The position numbers and the translations under genes were made by a program. This document shows positions 54,974-63,715 of a stretch of DNA of 64,000 bases, piece after piece. The first letter of the stretch is position 1; each line of letters begins with the position of its first letter. The notes beneath the pieces are model-generated. The model did not search any database. It worked only from the letters and a program-made list of their open reading frames with translations, and was not told the DNA's origin. Origin of the DNA: Lacisediminihabitans sp040549525 (GTDB taxonomy: Bacteria; Actinomycetota; Actinomycetes; Actinomycetales; Microbacteriaceae); NCBI RefSeq assembly GCF_040549525.1, contig NZ_JBEPTM010000003.1:62001-126000 (forward strand), in the 5' to 3' direction.

Positions 54974-55738
54974 TCAGCGCGCCGTCAATACCACCGGCCC
55001 GGCATCGGTGACGGCGATCGTGTGCTCGCTGTGGGCGGCGCGCGAGCCGTCGAGGCTGCGCAGGGTCCAGCCATCCGGATCGGTGAAGATGCGGTCGGTG
55101 CCCTCCATCAGCCACGGCTCGATGGCGAAGACCAACCCAGCCCGCAGGGGCAGCCCGCGACCGGGGCGACCGTCGTTCGCGATGTGCGGGTCCCCGTGCA
55201 TCGTGCGACCGACGCCGTGGCCGCCGAAGTCCACATTCACCGAGTAGCCCGCTGCGCGGCTCACCTCGCCGATCGCAGCGGAGATGTCGCCGATGCGCGC
55301 GCCAACCTGCGCGGCGGCGATGCCCGCGGCGAGCGCGCGTTCCGTCGTCTCGATCAGGGCGACATCCGAGGGTCTCGGGGTGCCGATGATGATGGTGACG
55401 GCCGAGTCGGCCACCCATCCGTCGACGGAGGCCGCGAAGTCGAGGCTGAGCACGTCGCCATCTTTCAGTGCGTAGTCATGGGGCAGCCCGTGCAGGGCCG
55501 CGTCGTTCACCGAGGTGCAGAGCACTTTGCCGAAGGGCATCGCCCCGAACGACGGGTGGTAGTCCACGTAGCAGCTCGTCGCGCCGGCCCGGCGGATGAG
55601 CTGAGCGGCGAGCGAGTCCAGCGCGAGCAGGTTGACCCCCACTCTCGCGGCCGCGACGAGTTCGGTGAGTGTCGCGGCGACGAAGCGGCCGGCGGCGCGC
55701 ATCTCGTCGATTTCCGCGGGTGTCCTGAGCTCGATCAT
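54974..55738 (-). CDS. map: Type I methionine aminopeptidase
   Basis: A 254-residue metallopeptidase that removes N-terminal Met. The metal ligands are visible as DFAASVDGWVADSAVT (two Asp), GHGVGRTMHGDPH (His), AIEPWLM (Glu) and SEHTIAVTD (Glu). AGGGGAG lies before the ATG at 55738; the longer frame upstream has no start signal. Map is often duplicated in actinobacteria, so this may be one of two. Confidence 0.95.
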   Translation of the reverse strand: MIELRTPAEIDEMRAAGRFVAATLTELVAAARVGVNLLALDSLAAQLIRRAGATSCYVDYHPSFGAMPFGKVLCTSVNDAALHGLPHDYALKDGDVLSLDFAASVDGWVADSAVTIIIGTPRPSDVALIETTERALAAGIAAAQVGARIGDISAAIGEVSRAAGYSVNVDFGGHGVGRTMHGDPHIANDGRPGRGLPLRAGLVFAIEPWLMEGTDRIFTDPDGWTLRSLDGSRAAHSEHTIAVTDAGPVVLTAR

Positions 55739-55792
55739 CCATCTCCCCTTGACTGTGTCGCCTCGTGGGCGGTCGGTCTCTTCTGTCGAGCG

Positions 55793-55798
55793 TAAACT
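55793..55798 (+). promoter_or_regulatory. Leaderless -10 box for the four-helix protein
   Basis: TAAACT lies seven bases before the ATG at 55806. Confidence 0.5.
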
Positions 55799-55805
55799 TT
55801 CGTCC

Positions 55806-56372
55806 ATGTGGTATCGCCGGGTTTTGTTCAATACCCAGTTCGCCGCAACCATCGTGCTGCCACTGTGGCTGCTCATCGGACGGGTGTTCTTCGGCGTCAT
55901 CCTCGGCTGGCACTACGCTATCGGCCTGTTCCTCGCCCCGCTGCTCTTCATCTTCCTCGCGGTGGTCACCACCATCACCTGGGCGCGCAAGAGCGCCCGT
56001 CGATCGGGCGCTGTTTCCCAGACGGATGCCGTGCTGCTGTCGGGCTGGTACTTCGCCGTGCTCTGCTACGGCTTCTTCGTGGTGGACTCCGTGCACAGTT
56101 ACGAGCCGGGCACCTCGATCGCGACTCACGTCTTCGGGCAGGGCTTTCGCGATGCTTCCTTCACGATCGCGGACATCGCCGGCGGCGTGATCATCATCAT
56201 CGCGTTCACGACGCTCTGGGTCGTGCTCATCGAGTACCTGGTCGAGACCCGCCAGGAGGCGGTCACCCGTCTCACGGGACTCGACTACGAGGAGCTGAGG
56301 CGGCGGCGCGAAGCGGACAGCACCGCGCCCACTCGTCCGAGTGGCTTAGTTCCGGGCGATGTGGCAGAATAG
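55806..56372 (+). CDS. Four-helix membrane protein of unknown function
   Basis: A 188-residue membrane protein with about four helices (about residues 8-30, 34-55, 73-92 and 118-142) and a basic C-terminal tail ending in acidic residues. I do not recognise a family. Start chosen from the leaderless -10; a longer frame exists but lies in the map leader. It sits between map and rplS and its stop overlaps a possible rplS -10. Confidence 0.8.
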   Translation: MWYRRVLFNTQFAATIVLPLWLLIGRVFFGVILGWHYAIGLFLAPLLFIFLAVVTTITWARKSARRSGAVSQTDAVLLSGWYFAVLCYGFFVVDSVHSYEPGTSIATHVFGQGFRDASFTIADIAGGVIIIIAFTTLWVVLIEYLVETRQEAVTRLTGLDYEELRRRREADSTAPTRPSGLVPGDVAE

Positions 56373-56494
56373 CGATTTGTGCCTACCGCACGACTCTGCC
56401 ACAGGGGAGTCGTCATCGATATCGGCACCCTCTCCTTCTGAGTAACACCCTAATCACGTGATCGACCTGTGGCGGTTGCAGAGAGCGAATCACC
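56365..56494 (+). promoter_or_regulatory. rplS promoter and leader
   Basis: CAGAAT (56365-56370) is a possible -10, leaving a leader of about 118 bases. The leader holds a hairpin: ACGACTC (56390-56396) pairs with GAGTCGT (56407-56413). Ribosomal-protein leaders often bind the product; that is not shown here. Confidence 0.4.
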
Positions 56495-56845
56495 ATGCAT
56501 ATCCTCGACGCCGTCGACGCGGCCTCCCTGCGATCGGACATCCCGGCCTTCCGCGCCGGTGACAACGTGAAGGTCCACGTGAACATCGTGGAAGGCACCC
56601 GCTCCCGCATCCAGGTCTTCCAGGGCGTCGTCATCGGCCGCTCCGGCGAAGGCGTGCGCGAGACCTTCTGCGTCCGCAAGGTCAGCTTCCAGGTGGGCGT
56701 CGAGCGCACCTTCCCGGTGCACTCCCCGGTGATCGACCACATCGAGGTCGTCACGCGCGGAGACGTGCGTCGCGCCAAGCTCTACTACCTCCGCAACCTC
56801 CGCGGCAAGAAGGCGAAGATCAAGGAAAAGCGCGACGCCCACTAG
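56495..56845 (+). CDS. rplS: Ribosomal protein bL19
   Basis: A 116-residue bL19 with the family core VKVHVNIVEGTRSRIQVFQG, GVERTFPVHSP and the basic C-terminus RRAKLYYLRNLRGKKAKIKE. It is located at the subunit interface. Followed by a hairpin and two signal peptidases, the usual actinobacterial order. Confidence 0.96.
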   Translation: MHILDAVDAASLRSDIPAFRAGDNVKVHVNIVEGTRSRIQVFQGVVIGRSGEGVRETFCVRKVSFQVGVERTFPVHSPVIDHIEVVTRGDVRRAKLYYLRNLRGKKAKIKEKRDAH

Positions 56846-56870
56846 GCGGGCCCTTCCACACCAGGTTTTT

Positions 56871-56907
56871 CCGAGCTCCCCATCACCTAACATGATGGGG
56901 AGCTCGG
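56871..56907 (+). terminator. Perfect 15-bp hairpin between rplS and lepB, with -10 in its loop
   Basis: CCGAGCTCCCCATCA (56871-56885) pairs perfectly with 56893-56907 around a 7-base loop. The loop plus next base spells TAACAT, a possible -10 for lepB. A degenerate version of the same block precedes the second lepB at about 57735-57767, with TAAAAT. It can act as the rplS terminator. Confidence 0.6.
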
Positions 56908-56914
56908 GGGTTTA

Positions 56915-57667
56915 ATGACTGACAGAGATCCAGCCACACCCGCCGACGACGAGGCGGAAAGCCGACGTCGTCGGTCGCACGGGGTGAAGTTCTTCCTGCG
57001 TGATCTCGTGCTGGTCGTGGTCGCTGCCGTCATCATCTCGGTCGGCATCAAAGCCTTCCTGGTGCGCTCTTTCTACATCCCCTCAGCGTCGATGCAGAAC
57101 ACCCTCCAGATCGACGACCGGATCCTCGTGAACGAACTGGTGCCGCGCATGGTTCCTCTGCAGCACGGCGACGTCGTGGTCTTCACCGATCCCGGCGGAT
57201 GGCTCGGATCCCCGCCCGTCGTTCAGCGGAACTCTCTCGCGGCGGGTATCGACTGGGTGCTCTCCGCGGTCGGGCTGAGCGCTTCGGACAGCAACGATCA
57301 CCTGGTCAAGCGGGTGATCGGACTGCCCGGCGACACGGTGGTCTGCTGCAATGCCTTCGGACAGATGTCGGTGAACGGCATCCCCCTCGACGAGCCGTAC
57401 CTCACACTCGAAAACACCTCCAACAGGGTGACCCCGGGGGACTTCTCCGTCACGGTCCCGAAGGACTCCCTATGGGTGATGGGCGACAATCGCTACAACT
57501 CCTCGGACTCGGCGTACCACTACCTCAAGGGCGATGCCGGAAAGGGCTTCGTACCGACCGACAGGGTGGTGGGCCGGGCCTTCGTGATCAGTTGGCCGAC
57601 GAGTCGTTGGACCTGGCTCGACAACTATCCGATGGTCTTCGGCGGGGTGGACGGGGCCGGCACGTGA
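56915..57667 (+). CDS. lepB: Signal peptidase I, copy 1
   Basis: A 250-residue membrane protease that cleaves secretory signal peptides. One N-terminal helix (about 29-50) is followed by the catalytic Ser in IPSASMQNTL and the Lys in LVKRVIGLPGD, then MGDNRYNSSDS. It is closely similar to the next gene over the whole length, so the pair is a tandem duplication. Confidence 0.94.
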   Translation: MTDRDPATPADDEAESRRRRSHGVKFFLRDLVLVVVAAVIISVGIKAFLVRSFYIPSASMQNTLQIDDRILVNELVPRMVPLQHGDVVVFTDPGGWLGSPPVVQRNSLAAGIDWVLSAVGLSASDSNDHLVKRVIGLPGDTVVCCNAFGQMSVNGIPLDEPYLTLENTSNRVTPGDFSVTVPKDSLWVMGDNRYNSSDSAYHYLKGDAGKGFVPTDRVVGRAFVISWPTSRWTWLDNYPMVFGGVDGAGT

Positions 57668-57775
57668 CGATCGATGCCAGCCTTCCGCTCGGCACCGGGC
57701 GGGTGGACGCGCCGTTCCACTGACGTTTTGGATGGGCTCCCCAGCACCTAAAATGGTGGAGAGCTCAGGGGTTTA

Positions 57776-58534
57776 ATGACAGACATCGATCCAGCCACAT
57801 CCACAGAGGATGTGGCCGAAACTCGGCGCCGCAAGTCGCGCGGGGTGAAACTCTTCATCCGCGACATCGTGTTGATCGTGGTTGCCGCGATCGTGATCTC
57901 GGTCGGGATCAAAGCATTCCTGATCAGGTCGTTCTACATTCCGTCCGGCTCGATGGAGAACACCCTGCAGGTGGATGACCGCATCATCGTGAACGAACTG
58001 GTGCCGCGGATGGTGCCGCTGCAACACGGTGATGTCGTGGTGTTCAAGGATCCGGGCGGGTGGTTGCCCCCAAGCCCCGTCATTCAGCAGAACGGACTGG
58101 TCGCCGCGGTCGACTGGGTGCTGTCGGTCGTGGGACTCAGCGCTCCGGACAGCAACGATCACCTGGTGAAGCGGGTCATCGGCCTGCCTGGCGACACGGT
58201 CGCCTGCTGCAACGCCTTCGGCCAGATGACGGTGAACGGCATCCCGCTCGTCGAGACCTACCTGAAGCTCCCGGATGGCGTGACCAAGGTCGCCGCCAAC
58301 GACTTCTCGGTCACGGTGCCGAAGAATTCGCTCTGGGTGATGGGCGACAACCGCTACAACTCGGAGGATTCGCGCGCGCACGCCACGACTCCGAGCAAGG
58401 GCTTCGTGCCGATGGACGATGTCGTCGGTCGCGCCTTCCTGATCAGCTGGCCGTCCAGTCACTGGACCTGGCTCGACGACTACCCGAATGTCTTCGGCGG
58501 AGTCTCCGCGGCCAACCCCGGAACCTCCAAATAG
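57776..58534 (+). CDS. lepB: Signal peptidase I, copy 2
   Basis: A 252-residue paralogue of the gene just upstream. The catalytic Ser is in IPSGSMENTL (the commoner Gly form), the Lys in LVKRVIGLPGD, then MGDNRYNSEDS. The upstream leader (GAGCTC-GGGGTTTAATGAC type) is duplicated too, so each copy probably has its own promoter. The loop YHYLKGDAGKG of copy 1 is RAHATTPSKG here, a possible substrate-range difference. rnhB starts directly after the stop. Confidence 0.94.
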   Translation: MTDIDPATSTEDVAETRRRKSRGVKLFIRDIVLIVVAAIVISVGIKAFLIRSFYIPSGSMENTLQVDDRIIVNELVPRMVPLQHGDVVVFKDPGGWLPPSPVIQQNGLVAAVDWVLSVVGLSAPDSNDHLVKRVIGLPGDTVACCNAFGQMTVNGIPLVETYLKLPDGVTKVAANDFSVTVPKNSLWVMGDNRYNSEDSRAHATTPSKGFVPMDDVVGRAFLISWPSSHWTWLDDYPNVFGGVSAANPGTSK

Positions 58535-59194
58535 GTGGTAGTCGCCTCTCCCACCCTGGATTTCGAGTCGCAGCTGCACGGGGACGGCGCGCGCTTCGTG
58601 ATCGGCTGCGACGAGGTCGGCCGCGGGGCGATCGCCGGACCGGTCGCCGTGGGGCTCTGTGTCGTGGATGTCTCGGTCGGCGCGATGCCGGAGGGCCTGC
58701 GTGACTCGAAGCTGCTGAGTGAGAAGCGGAGGGAGGTGCTCGCGCCTCTCGCTGCATCCTGGGCCCTGTTCAGCGCGGTCGGACTCGCGTCGGCCCGCGA
58801 GGTCGACGAGGTCGGCATCATCGCGGCGCTCGGACTCGCGGGCAAACGGGCGCTCGTGTCGCTGCACGAGGCGGGGGCGCGCGTGCGAGACTCCGTGATT
58901 CTGCTCGACGGAAGTCACGACTGGCTGACGCCGGCGTTGCAGAGTCCGTTGCGGCTCACCACTCGCGTGAAGGCGGACCGGGACTGTGCGTCGGTGGCGG
59001 CCGCATCCGTCGTGGCCAAGGTGCACCGTGACCGGCTGATGATCGACGCCCACGGAACGACCCCGGGCTACGGCTGGGCGTCGAACAAGGGCTATGGCAG
59101 CGCCGACCATTTTGCGGCGATCGCCGAACTCGGAGCAACAGACTTCCATCGCCGCAGCTGGTTGCACGCGGGCGAATCGGCCCCGGCCGACTGA
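58535..59194 (+). CDS. rnhB: Ribonuclease HII
   Basis: A 219-residue RNase H2 that removes ribonucleotides misincorporated in DNA. The acidic catalytic residues are in IGCDEVGRGAIAGP (Asp-Glu), LLDGSHDWL (Asp) and KADRDCASVAAASVVAKVHRD (Asp). GTG follows the lepB stop with no gap. The N-terminal extension before the first strand is short. Confidence 0.95.
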   Translation: MVVASPTLDFESQLHGDGARFVIGCDEVGRGAIAGPVAVGLCVVDVSVGAMPEGLRDSKLLSEKRREVLAPLAASWALFSAVGLASAREVDEVGIIAALGLAGKRALVSLHEAGARVRDSVILLDGSHDWLTPALQSPLRLTTRVKADRDCASVAAASVVAKVHRDRLMIDAHGTTPGYGWASNKGYGSADHFAAIAELGATDFHRRSWLHAGESAPAD

Positions 59195-59196
59195 AC

Positions 59197-59202
59197 TAGA
59201 AT
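59197..59202 (+). promoter_or_regulatory. -10 box for the DUF2469 gene
   Basis: TAGAAT lies nine bases before the ATG at 59212, so the leader is at most two or three bases. Confidence 0.5.
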
Positions 59203-59211
59203 CGACCCAGC

Positions 59212-59535
59212 ATGGACGAAGACGAGTTCGAAGACTACGACCGCGAGGTCGAGCTTGCGCTGTACCGCGAGTACCGGGATGTCGTGTCCCAGTTCCGTTA
59301 CGTGGTCGAGACGGAGCGTCGCTTCTACCTCGCCAATGAGGTCGAACTCGTTCGCCAGGACACCGAGCACGACTTCTACTTCGAGCTGACCATGAACGAT
59401 GTCTGGGTGTGGGATGTCTACCGCTCCGACCGTTTCGTGAAGTCCGTGCGGGTGCTCACCTTCAAGGATGTCAACGTGGAGGAGCTCTCGGCCAAGGAGC
59501 TCGAACTTCCCAAGGAACTCGCACTCGACGAGTAG
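59212..59535 (+). CDS. DUF2469 protein
   Basis: A 107-residue, acidic, highly conserved actinobacterial protein (EDYDREVELALYREYRDVV, FRYVVETERRFYLAN, VYRSDRFVKSVRVLTFKDVN). No function is known to me. Its position directly after rnhB is conserved across actinobacteria. Confidence 0.93.
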   Translation: MDEDEFEDYDREVELALYREYRDVVSQFRYVVETERRFYLANEVELVRQDTEHDFYFELTMNDVWVWDVYRSDRFVKSVRVLTFKDVNVEELSAKELELPKELALDE

Positions 59536-59536
59536 T

Positions 59537-59574
59537 GCTGGTCGAGTAGGGCGCTCAGCGCCCGTGTCAAGACC
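59537..59574. repeat. GGTCGAGTAG-family element, short copy
   Basis: GCTGGTCGAGTAGGGCGC followed by TCAGCGCCCGTGTCAAGACC. The centre GGGCGC-TCA-GCGCCC is a hairpin. It starts two bases after the DUF2469 stop and may double as a terminator. Confidence 0.75.
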
Positions 59575-59578
59575 CACC

Positions 59579-59584
59579 TAGGCT
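59579..59584 (+). promoter_or_regulatory. Leaderless -10 box for the S9 peptidase gene
   Basis: TAGGCT, six bases, then the ATG at 59591. Confidence 0.6.
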
Positions 59585-59590
59585 GGTCCG

Positions 59591-61618
59591 ATGACCGATG
59601 AGAACCTCTGGCTGGAAGACATCCACGGCGAGGCGCCCCTGAACTGGGCCGCCGACCAGTCGGAGGCCACGCTCTCCCGCTTCGCGTCCCCCGGCTTCGA
59701 CGAGCTCTCGGCCAGCCTGCTCGACGTGATCGATTCCGACGACCGCATCCCGATCGTGAGTCGGCGTGGCGGCCACTACTACAACTTCTGGCGCGACCGC
59801 GGGCATCCGCGTGGTCTCTGGCGGCGCACGACCCTCGAGAGCTATCGCTCGGCCGACACCGAGTGGGAGCTCCTGCTCGACGTGGATGAACTCGGCCGAC
59901 GCGAGGGCACCGAATGGGTGTTCGCGGGGGCGAAGCTGCTGCCCCACGACTACACGCGGGCGCTCATCGCGCTCTCACCGGACGGCGGCGACGCGGTGAC
60001 CGTGCGTGAATTCGACCTGCCGAGCGGCAGCTTCGCGCCGGACGGTTTCCTCGTGCCGACGGCGAAGAGCACGTATTCCTGGATCGATCGCGACACCCTC
60101 TACGTCGGAACCGATTTCGGACCGGGAAGCATGACCGACTCGAGTTATCCGCGCACAGTCCGGCGCCTGCGTCGCGGGCAGCCGCTTTCGGAGGCGACGC
60201 TCGTTCACGAGGTCTCGGCCGCTGACCTCAGCGTGTCGGGCATCCATCACCACACTCCGGGGTTCGAGCGGGATCTCATCGTCGAGAACTTCGATTTCTA
60301 CCGCAGTCGCACCTTCCTCGTGGTCGACGGAGAGCTCGTGCCGCTGGAGGTTCCGGATGACGCGGACCTCTCCCTGCGCCGCGAATGGCTGCTCGTGCAT
60401 CCGCGCTCCGACTGGACGCTCGGGGGCGTTGTGCACCCCACCGGGGCGCTCCTCGCCATCAGGCTCGACGCGTTCCTGGCCGGCGAACGCGACTTCGACG
60501 TGCTGTTCGTGCCCGATGAGCACACGGCACTCGAGGACTGGGACTTCACCGACACCCGCCTCATCCTGACCCTGCTCGTGGACGTCGCATCCACGCTCGT
60601 CGTGCTCGACCCGGCTCGCGGATGGGCGCGCTCGCCGATCGTCGGGCTGCCCGCCCTCAGCACGGTGCGCGTCATCGACACGGATCCGGACGAGTCTGAC
60701 GAGTTCTGGGTGCACGCGACGGGGTTCACCTCGCCCTCCGCCGTGCTGCGGGGCGTGCTCGGGTCGGTCGAGCCGGAGGTGATCCGTTCCTCTCCGGCGT
60801 TCTTCGACACGGCCGGGATCGACGTGCAGCAGCACTGGGCGGTGTCGGAGGACGGCACGCGGGTGCCGTATTTCCAGGTCGCGCCCCGGGACCTGGTGCT
60901 CGACGGATCCCACCCGACCCTCCTCTCCGGCTACGGGGGCTTCCAGGCCTCGCGGCTGCCCGAATACAGCGGAATCGTCGGCCGGGCGTGGCTCGAGCGA
61001 GGCGGAGTCTTCGTGCTCGCGAACATCCGCGGCGGGGGAGAGTTCGGTCCCGGCTGGCACACGGCGGCGCTCAAGGCGAACCGACCGCGCGCTTACGAGG
61101 ATTTCGCCGCGATCGCGCGGGACCTCGTCGCCCGCGGGGTCACCACCGCCGAGCGCCTCGGCTGCGAGGGCCGCAGCAATGGCGGCCTGCTGGTCGGCAA
61201 CATGTTGACAACGTATCCGGAACTCTTCGGCGCTGTCGTCTGCGGGGTGCCGCTTCTCGACATGAAGCGCTACACGCACCTCTCCGCCGGTGCGTCCTGG
61301 ATCGCCGAATACGGGGATCCGGATGTCGCGGAGGAGTGGGAGTACATCCACACCTTCTCGCCGTACCAGCTGCTTCGCGCCGATGCCGCCTACCCGCCGG
61401 TGCTGTTCTACGCCGCGACGAGTGACGATCGGGTGGGCCCGGTGCAGGCGCGCAAGATGGCGGCCCGCATGCAGGCGATGGGAATCGACGACGTGCTGTA
61501 CTACGAGAACTCCGACGGCGGCCACGGCGGCGCGGTCGACAACGCGCACACGGCACGGCTGCAGGCGCTCATCTACGAGTTCCTCTGGCGAACCCTGGCA
61601 CCGCCGTCGGTCGAATAG
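59591..61618 (+). CDS. Prolyl oligopeptidase family (S9) serine peptidase
   Basis: A 675-residue cytosolic enzyme. An N-terminal beta-propeller (about residues 70-400) gates a C-terminal alpha/beta-hydrolase domain. The nucleophile is Ser529 in GRSNGGLLVGN, the Asp is in TSDDRVGPVQ and the His in SDGGHGGAVDN. It should trim proline-containing or other short peptides. The last residues SVE and the TAG stop fall inside the first unit of a repeat array. Confidence 0.92.
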   Translation: MTDENLWLEDIHGEAPLNWAADQSEATLSRFASPGFDELSASLLDVIDSDDRIPIVSRRGGHYYNFWRDRGHPRGLWRRTTLESYRSADTEWELLLDVDELGRREGTEWVFAGAKLLPHDYTRALIALSPDGGDAVTVREFDLPSGSFAPDGFLVPTAKSTYSWIDRDTLYVGTDFGPGSMTDSSYPRTVRRLRRGQPLSEATLVHEVSAADLSVSGIHHHTPGFERDLIVENFDFYRSRTFLVVDGELVPLEVPDDADLSLRREWLLVHPRSDWTLGGVVHPTGALLAIRLDAFLAGERDFDVLFVPDEHTALEDWDFTDTRLILTLLVDVASTLVVLDPARGWARSPIVGLPALSTVRVIDTDPDESDEFWVHATGFTSPSAVLRGVLGSVEPEVIRSSPAFFDTAGIDVQQHWAVSEDGTRVPYFQVAPRDLVLDGSHPTLLSGYGGFQASRLPEYSGIVGRAWLERGGVFVLANIRGGGEFGPGWHTAALKANRPRAYEDFAAIARDLVARGVTTAERLGCEGRSNGGLLVGNMLTTYPELFGAVVCGVPLLDMKRYTHLSAGASWIAEYGDPDVAEEWEYIHTFSPYQLLRADAAYPPVLFYAATSDDRVGPVQARKMAARMQAMGIDDVLYYENSDGGHGGAVDNAHTARLQALIYEFLWRTLAPPSVE

Positions 61619-61716
61619 GGCGCGCCGGTCGAATAGGGCGCCTCGGTCGAATGGGGCGCCGCGGTCGATTGGGCGGTCGATCGAGTGGGGCGCGTCCAGC
61701 GCCCCTATCGAGACCC
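61607..61716. repeat. 18-bp tandem array fused to a GGTCGAGTAG-family end
   Basis: Units CGGTCGAATAGGGCGCGC, CGGTCGAATAGGGCGCCT, CGGTCGAATGGGGCGCCG and two more diverged units run from 61608. The array ends in CAGCGCCCCTATCGAGACCC like the element at 59537. It overlaps the S9 peptidase stop codon. Confidence 0.8.
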
Positions 61717-61829
61717 GCGTGTGGTGACCCCTCCTAAACACCCGTCTGCCGCTATCGCCAGTCCACCGATGGCCGAGCGGTGGGGCGCCGGGTCATCCGC
61801 CCGAGGCATCCTCTCCCCAGGAGGTGGCC

Positions 61830-62186
61830 ATGGCTGCGAAAGACGTGTTGGGCAGGCGGGGGGAAGACCTCGCCGCTGCCTTCCTCACCGATGCCGGCTA
61901 CCTCGTCGTCGATCGCAACTGGCGCTGCAGCCAGGGTGAGATCGACATCGTCGCGGTGGACGGGGCCGAGACGGTGTTCGTCGAGGTGAAGACACGCTCG
62001 AGCGTGGCGTTCGGGCATCCGTTCGAGGCCATCACCGTCCAGAAGCTCGCGAGGCTGCGGCGCCTCTCCGCCGCCTGGTGCGCAGTGCATCCCGGCGATC
62101 ACCGGAACATTCGAATCGACGCCATCTCCGTGATCGCGCCCGTCATGGGGCCTCCGCAGATCGACCACCTGGAGCGGGTGTTCTGA
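61830..62186 (+). CDS. UPF0102 / YraN-family nuclease-like protein
   Basis: A 118-residue restriction-endonuclease-fold protein. Nuclease-like residues are visible in GEIDIVAVDG and VFVEVKTRSS (E-x-K), with Asp/Glu earlier (GEDLAAAFL). No activity is firmly assigned. ATG at 61830 has AGGAGG five bases before it. The comM ATG overlaps its stop (TGATG), and the yraN-comM-dprA order is conserved. Confidence 0.92.
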   Translation: MAAKDVLGRRGEDLAAAFLTDAGYLVVDRNWRCSQGEIDIVAVDGAETVFVEVKTRSSVAFGHPFEAITVQKLARLRRLSAAWCAVHPGDHRNIRIDAISVIAPVMGPPQIDHLERVF

Positions 62187-63715
62187 TGGCGATCGCGCAT
62201 ACGACCGCGGTGGCGCTCCTCGGTCTCACTGGCACGCTCGTGGATGTCGAGGCCGACATCTCGAGCAACCTCCCCTCCTTCGTGCTCATCGGCCTCCCCG
62301 ATGCTGCCCTCAACGAAGCGAGAGATCGGGTTCGCGCCGCCGCGACGAATTCCGGATGCCCGCTGCCGAACCGCAAACTCACTGTCAATCTCTCGCCGGC
62401 CGCCCTTCCCAAACACGGATCGGGGTTCGACCTCGCGATCGCAATGGCGGTGCTCGCTGCGGCGGAGATGATCTCGCCCGACTCGGTCTCCCGGGTCGTG
62501 CACCTCGGTGAGCTTGGCCTCGACGGTCGGCTGCGACCGATCGCGGGCATCCTCCCGGCGGTTCTCGCCGCCTCCCGCGCGGGAGCAGCAATCGTCATGG
62601 TGCCCGCAGGCAACGCGGGGGAGGCGGGACTCGTGCCCGGGATCCGGGTCGTGCCCGTCGCTTCCCTGCGGGACGCCGCGATCTGGCACGGCGGCGCACT
62701 CGAGCCGGTCGAGGTCGAGGCGATCGAAGCGCCCCGCATCGACGAGCCGGTGGACGACGGTCTCGACCTCTCCGACATCGTCGGCAACGAGGATGCGATC
62801 GAGGCTCTCACCGTTGCGGCCGCGGGAGGGCACCACCTCTTCCTTCTCGGGCCTCCCGGCGCCGGAAAGACCATGCTCGCCGCCCGGCTCCCCGGGCTCC
62901 TTCCCGATCTCGGGGCCGAGGACGCGCTGGAGGTGAGCTCGATCCGCTCACTGGCGGGGCTTCCCGTGGGCGCGAGCCTTGCGCTGAGGCCACCGCTGGA
63001 ATCCCCTCACCACACCGCCACGGCAGCGTCGCTGGTCGGGGGTGGAAGTGGTGTGATCCGTCCCGGGGCGGCAGCGCGCGCGTCACACGGAGTGCTGTTC
63101 CTCGACGAGGCTCCCGAGTTCCAACCGGCGGCACTCGACGCGCTGCGCCAACCGCTCGAGGCCGGCGTGGTCAGCATCCACCGGGCCAATGCGGTCGCAC
63201 ATTTTCCCGCCCGATTCCAACTCGTCATGGCGGCGAATCCGTGTCCGTGCGGACAGTACGGCGCCACCGACTCCGACTGTGTGTGCACTCCCCATGTGCG
63301 CCGCCGGTACCTCGCACGACTGTCGGGACCTCTGATGGATCGCATCGATATCCAGCTGCGTGTCAGCAGGGTCACGGCGGTGCGTCTCCGGCTCGGTGAC
63401 GAAAACCCGAGCGCCTCCACGGCGGCAGCCCGCCGACGGGTGACGGATGCCCGGGCGGCCGCTGCCGAACGTCTCGCGGGCACACCATGGCGCCTCAACT
63501 CGCAGGTGCCCGGGGCGTGGTTGCGCAGCAGGGAACGGCGCCTCGGACCGGCGACGACCGCGTCGATCGACCGGGCTCTCGAACGAGGGGGTCTCACCAT
63601 GCGTGGTTACGACCGGGTGCTCCGGCTCGGATGGTCGGTCGCCGACCTCGCCGAAGCGACCATCCCCACCGCCGACCACATCGGTCGTGCGCTCTATCTG
63701 AGGAGGGCACTGTGA
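62186..63715 (+). CDS. comM: ComM-like Mg-chelatase-family ATPase
   Basis: A 509-residue YifB/ComM protein. It has an N-terminal Lon-like domain (LTVNLSPAALPKHGSGFDLAIAM region), AAA Walker A GPPGAGKTML, Walker B GVLFLDEAPEF, a Cys cluster CPCGQYGATDSDCVC, and the C-terminal helical domain. ComM in Vibrio is a hexameric helicase for branch migration during natural transformation; the actinobacterial role is inferred to be similar. Overlaps dprA by GTGA. Confidence 0.93.
   Translation: MAIAHTTAVALLGLTGTLVDVEADISSNLPSFVLIGLPDAALNEARDRVRAAATNSGCPLPNRKLTVNLSPAALPKHGSGFDLAIAMAVLAAAEMISPDSVSRVVHLGELGLDGRLRPIAGILPAVLAASRAGAAIVMVPAGNAGEAGLVPGIRVVPVASLRDAAIWHGGALEPVEVEAIEAPRIDEPVDDGLDLSDIVGNEDAIEALTVAAAGGHHLFLLGPPGAGKTMLAARLPGLLPDLGAEDALEVSSIRSLAGLPVGASLALRPPLESPHHTATAASLVGGGSGVIRPGAAARASHGVLFLDEAPEFQPAALDALRQPLEAGVVSIHRANAVAHFPARFQLVMAANPCPCGQYGATDSDCVCTPHVRRRYLARLSGPLMDRIDIQLRVSRVTAVRLRLGDENPSASTAAARRRVTDARAAAAERLAGTPWRLNSQVPGAWLRSRERRLGPATTASIDRALERGGLTMRGYDRVLRLGWSVADLAEATIPTADHIGRALYLRRAL

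Noticed and set aside
59975..61741. A 588-codon minus-strand frame opposite the S9 peptidase
   Set aside because: Antisense shadow. The plus-strand frame has the full catalytic triad and a leaderless promoter.
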